A stretch of 6,983 nt of DNA, taken from an uncultured Bacteroidota bacterium (GTDB taxonomy: Bacteria > Bacteroidota > Bacteroidia > UBA7662). Numbering within the stretch: the stretch's first letter is position 1; every line of letters begins with the position of its first letter. Below, one piece after another: positions 5,824 through 6,983 of this stretch. Location of the stretch: the NCBI GenBank assembly GCA_903856555.1, contig CAIOCC010000095.1:1-6983 (forward strand), in the 5' to 3' direction. Under the pieces are notes generated by a model that worked only from the letters and a program-made list of their open reading frames with translations, had not been told where the DNA came from and searched no databases. The translations under genes and the position numbers were made by a program.

Positions 5824-6833
5824 GAACGGGTTGCGCGGTGCAAAGCCAATACCCGGAAAGCCCAACCCAAAGCACCCACCAAAGCCAAACTCCCTAACAA
5901 AACATGCAGGGTTCTGGGCAAAGCCGGCAAGGCCCCCAAAACCATCCACAAACCACTCATAACCTGCAGGGTCAGCGACGCCATGGCCAGCAAGGACCAG
6001 AAGCGAGCCTGCCCGTCCGGGCATTGGGTCCATAGTCGATACGCCAACCAGGCCCCGCCCAGCATGATCAACATCCATAAATTTTTGTGTGCCAAATACA
6101 CGGCGCCCAGTACCCGCATCTCAAAAACATCCGTTGCATAAACCGGCGTCCAGGCATCCACCGCTTCGCGCACCCCGGCCCCCAAAAACAATTGAACCAA
6201 CAACAAAAGAAGCCAAAAACCCATGGCCCAAGCCTCTGCACGGGGTATGGACCAAGCCTGGGCTGGACGACCGCTCAGGTGCACCCCCAAACCAACTTGG
6301 ACACCCATCAAAACCCAGGCAAGGGCCAGATGCAGGGTCACGACCGATCCTTGAAGATGACTGGCAACCACCCAAGCCCCGATACCGCCCTGGACCAAGA
6401 CCAAAACGAGGGCCAGCAAGGCGGCCCAAAAGGCCGTGCTACCGGAAACACCCGCACCGGACGAAGCCGAGGAAGCCATTGAAACCGAACGGGAACGAAC
6501 CAAGAGAAAAGCCAAGACCGCTTGGACCAGGACCATCAAGCCGGTCAGCGCACCCAGCAAACGATTGAGGTATTCGGTCCAGGTTTTGAGCGCATTAAAA
6601 CGCGTATCGGCGTAACCCCGCTCGGCATAGATTTCTTGGTAATTGGCCGGTAAATCGGATTCTACCAAGGGCGGAATCACTTGCCCAAAACAAAGAGGCC
6701 AATCCGGACAACCCATGCCCGATCCCGATGAACGGACAATGCCTCCGGCCAAAATCAAGAGCAGGACCACAACCAGGGTCCATTGGTTCCAACGAACCAA
6801 CCTGTGCAACCGGGCTTGGTAGAATTCGCTCAT
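5820..6833 (-). CDS. ctaA: Heme A synthase (COX15/CtaA family)
   Basis: A 337-residue integral membrane protein that oxidises the C8 methyl of heme O to a formyl group, giving heme A for cytochrome aa3-type oxidases. About eight hydrophobic helices are visible (roughly 16-34, 88-112, 134-152, 163-184, 204-220, 243-266, 278-298, 305-325). The first helix leads into the family signature SGSGMGCPDWPLCFG, whose Cys42 and Cys48 correspond to the redox cysteine pair of many CtaA proteins. Glu87 in WTEYLNR matches the essential acidic residue of helix 2. His168, His249 and His310 sit at expected heme-ligand positions. The helix 2 His is Asn90 instead. A Ser/Ala/Gly-rich loop (about 116-133) separates helices 2 and 3. 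The start is the ATG before SEFYQARLHRLVRW, with a GGAG site upstream. The 3' end overlaps ctaB by 4 bases, so translation is probably coupled. Family assignment is firm. Confidence 0.95.
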   Translation of the reverse strand: MSEFYQARLHRLVRWNQWTLVVVLLLILAGGIVRSSGSGMGCPDWPLCFGQVIPPLVESDLPANYQEIYAERGYADTRFNALKTWTEYLNRLLGALTGLMVLVQAVLAFLLVRSRSVSMASSASSGAGVSGSTAFWAALLALVLVLVQGGIGAWVVASHLQGSVVTLHLALAWVLMGVQVGLGVHLSGRPAQAWSIPRAEAWAMGFWLLLLLVQLFLGAGVREAVDAWTPVYATDVFEMRVLGAVYLAHKNLWMLIMLGGAWLAYRLWTQCPDGQARFWSLLAMASLTLQVMSGLWMVLGALPALPRTLHVLLGSLALVGALGWAFRVLALHRATRS

Positions 6834-6841
6834 TTCATCGA

Positions 6842-6845
6842 CTCC
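6842..6845 (-). promoter_or_regulatory. Probable ribosome binding site of ctaA
   Basis: GGAG on the minus strand lies 8 bases before the ATG at 6833. It supports that start over any extension of the same frame, which stays open to the window edge. It sits in the 14-base gap after the upstream stop codon. Confidence 0.5.
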
Positions 6846-6847
6846 GC

Positions 6848-6983
6848 CTAGGCCCGGCGTAGTCCTACGGCGTTGAGCAAACGAGCAATAAAGACGGAAG
6901 AAGTCGCAACGGGAGCCTTCGCGGTTGCATGCGCTGATTCGGCAGAACCCGCAACGGCCTCGTTGGTGGGCCGACCCCGGGCT
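6848..6983 (-). CDS. C-terminal tail of an unidentified upstream gene (partial)
   Basis: This reading frame enters from the right edge and ends at a TAG stop, 14 bases before the ctaA start. The visible 44 residues are rich in Ala and Ser (an ...AVAGSAESAHATAKAPVATSS... stretch) and end in SVFIARLLNAVGLRRA. The frame is chosen because its composition looks like a real protein tail. The ctaA frame is also open here but reads as an Arg/Cys-rich shadow, and the third frame stops earlier. I do not recognise the tail. In Bacteroidota oxidase clusters, the subunit I gene (ctaD/coxA) or another oxidase gene often lies directly upstream of ctaA, so a subunit I C-terminus is a positional guess only. 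The short spacing to ctaA suggests cotranscription. Confidence 0.55.
   Translation of the reverse strand, partial: ARGRPTNEAVAGSAESAHATAKAPVATSSVFIARLLNAVGLRRA

Noticed and set aside
5824..6078. N-terminal extension of ctaB into ctaA (85 more codons)
   Set aside because: The extension is a Gly/Phe-rich shadow of ctaA. CtaB homology starts at MMAMTQRF, and the length with that start is normal for the family.
6846..6876. Palindromes between the upstream gene and ctaA (GCCTAGGC, and CGTAG/CTACG)
   Set aside because: The stems are short, one has only a two-base loop, no T-run follows, and they sit just before the ctaA start, so a terminator is not supported.

Overview
The window is one uninterrupted block of genes on the minus strand. 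They encode part of an aerobic terminal oxidase (aa3/caa3-type cytochrome c oxidase) and the proteins that build it, followed by an acetyl-CoA synthetase. Transcription runs from the high coordinates to the low ones. Gene order and protein signatures point to a Bacteroidota-type bacterium: ctaA, ctaB, two tandem subunit III genes, a small subunit IV, a SCO-like protein, a DUF420 protein, a small CPMC protein and a DUF983 protein. By eye the base composition is slightly above half GC. Shine-Dalgarno sites are weak or absent before most genes, which fits that phylum. The taxon is an inference; there is no rRNA or other marker.

Layout, in transcription order: the last 44 codons of an unidentified upstream gene (6848-6983); ctaA, heme A synthase (5820-6833); ctaB, heme O synthase (4957-5823, overlapping ctaA by 4 bases); a five-helix subunit III paralogue (4341-4925); a second, longer subunit III (3632-4315); subunit IV (3295-3606); a SCO-like membrane-anchored protein (2639-3295, overlapping subunit IV by one base); DUF420/CtaM-like (2090-2629); a small membrane protein with a CPMC motif (1774-2070); DUF983 (1421-1768); and acs, acetyl-CoA synthetase, cut by the left edge (1-1394). 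The largest gap between genes is 31 bases, there is no stretch of 300 bases without a gene, and no internal terminator or promoter is apparent. This suggests one transcription unit that continues past both edges.

Functionally, CtaB adds the farnesyl tail to heme B to make heme O, and CtaA oxidises it to heme A for subunit I, which is not in the window. The subunit III and IV genes supply structural parts. The SCO-like, DUF420 and CPMC proteins are probably assembly or copper-handling factors. Acs would feed acetyl-CoA to the TCA cycle, whose electrons the oxidase consumes.

This is a recognisable respiratory operon, not a new kind of system. The points that deserve a second look are these: the SCO-like protein lacks the CxxxC and His copper ligands; the neighbouring small protein carries a CPMC pair that could compensate; a 16-bp tandem duplication sits on the acs start codon and creates a 7-codon upstream ORF; and CtaA has Asn where the first heme-ligand His is expected.
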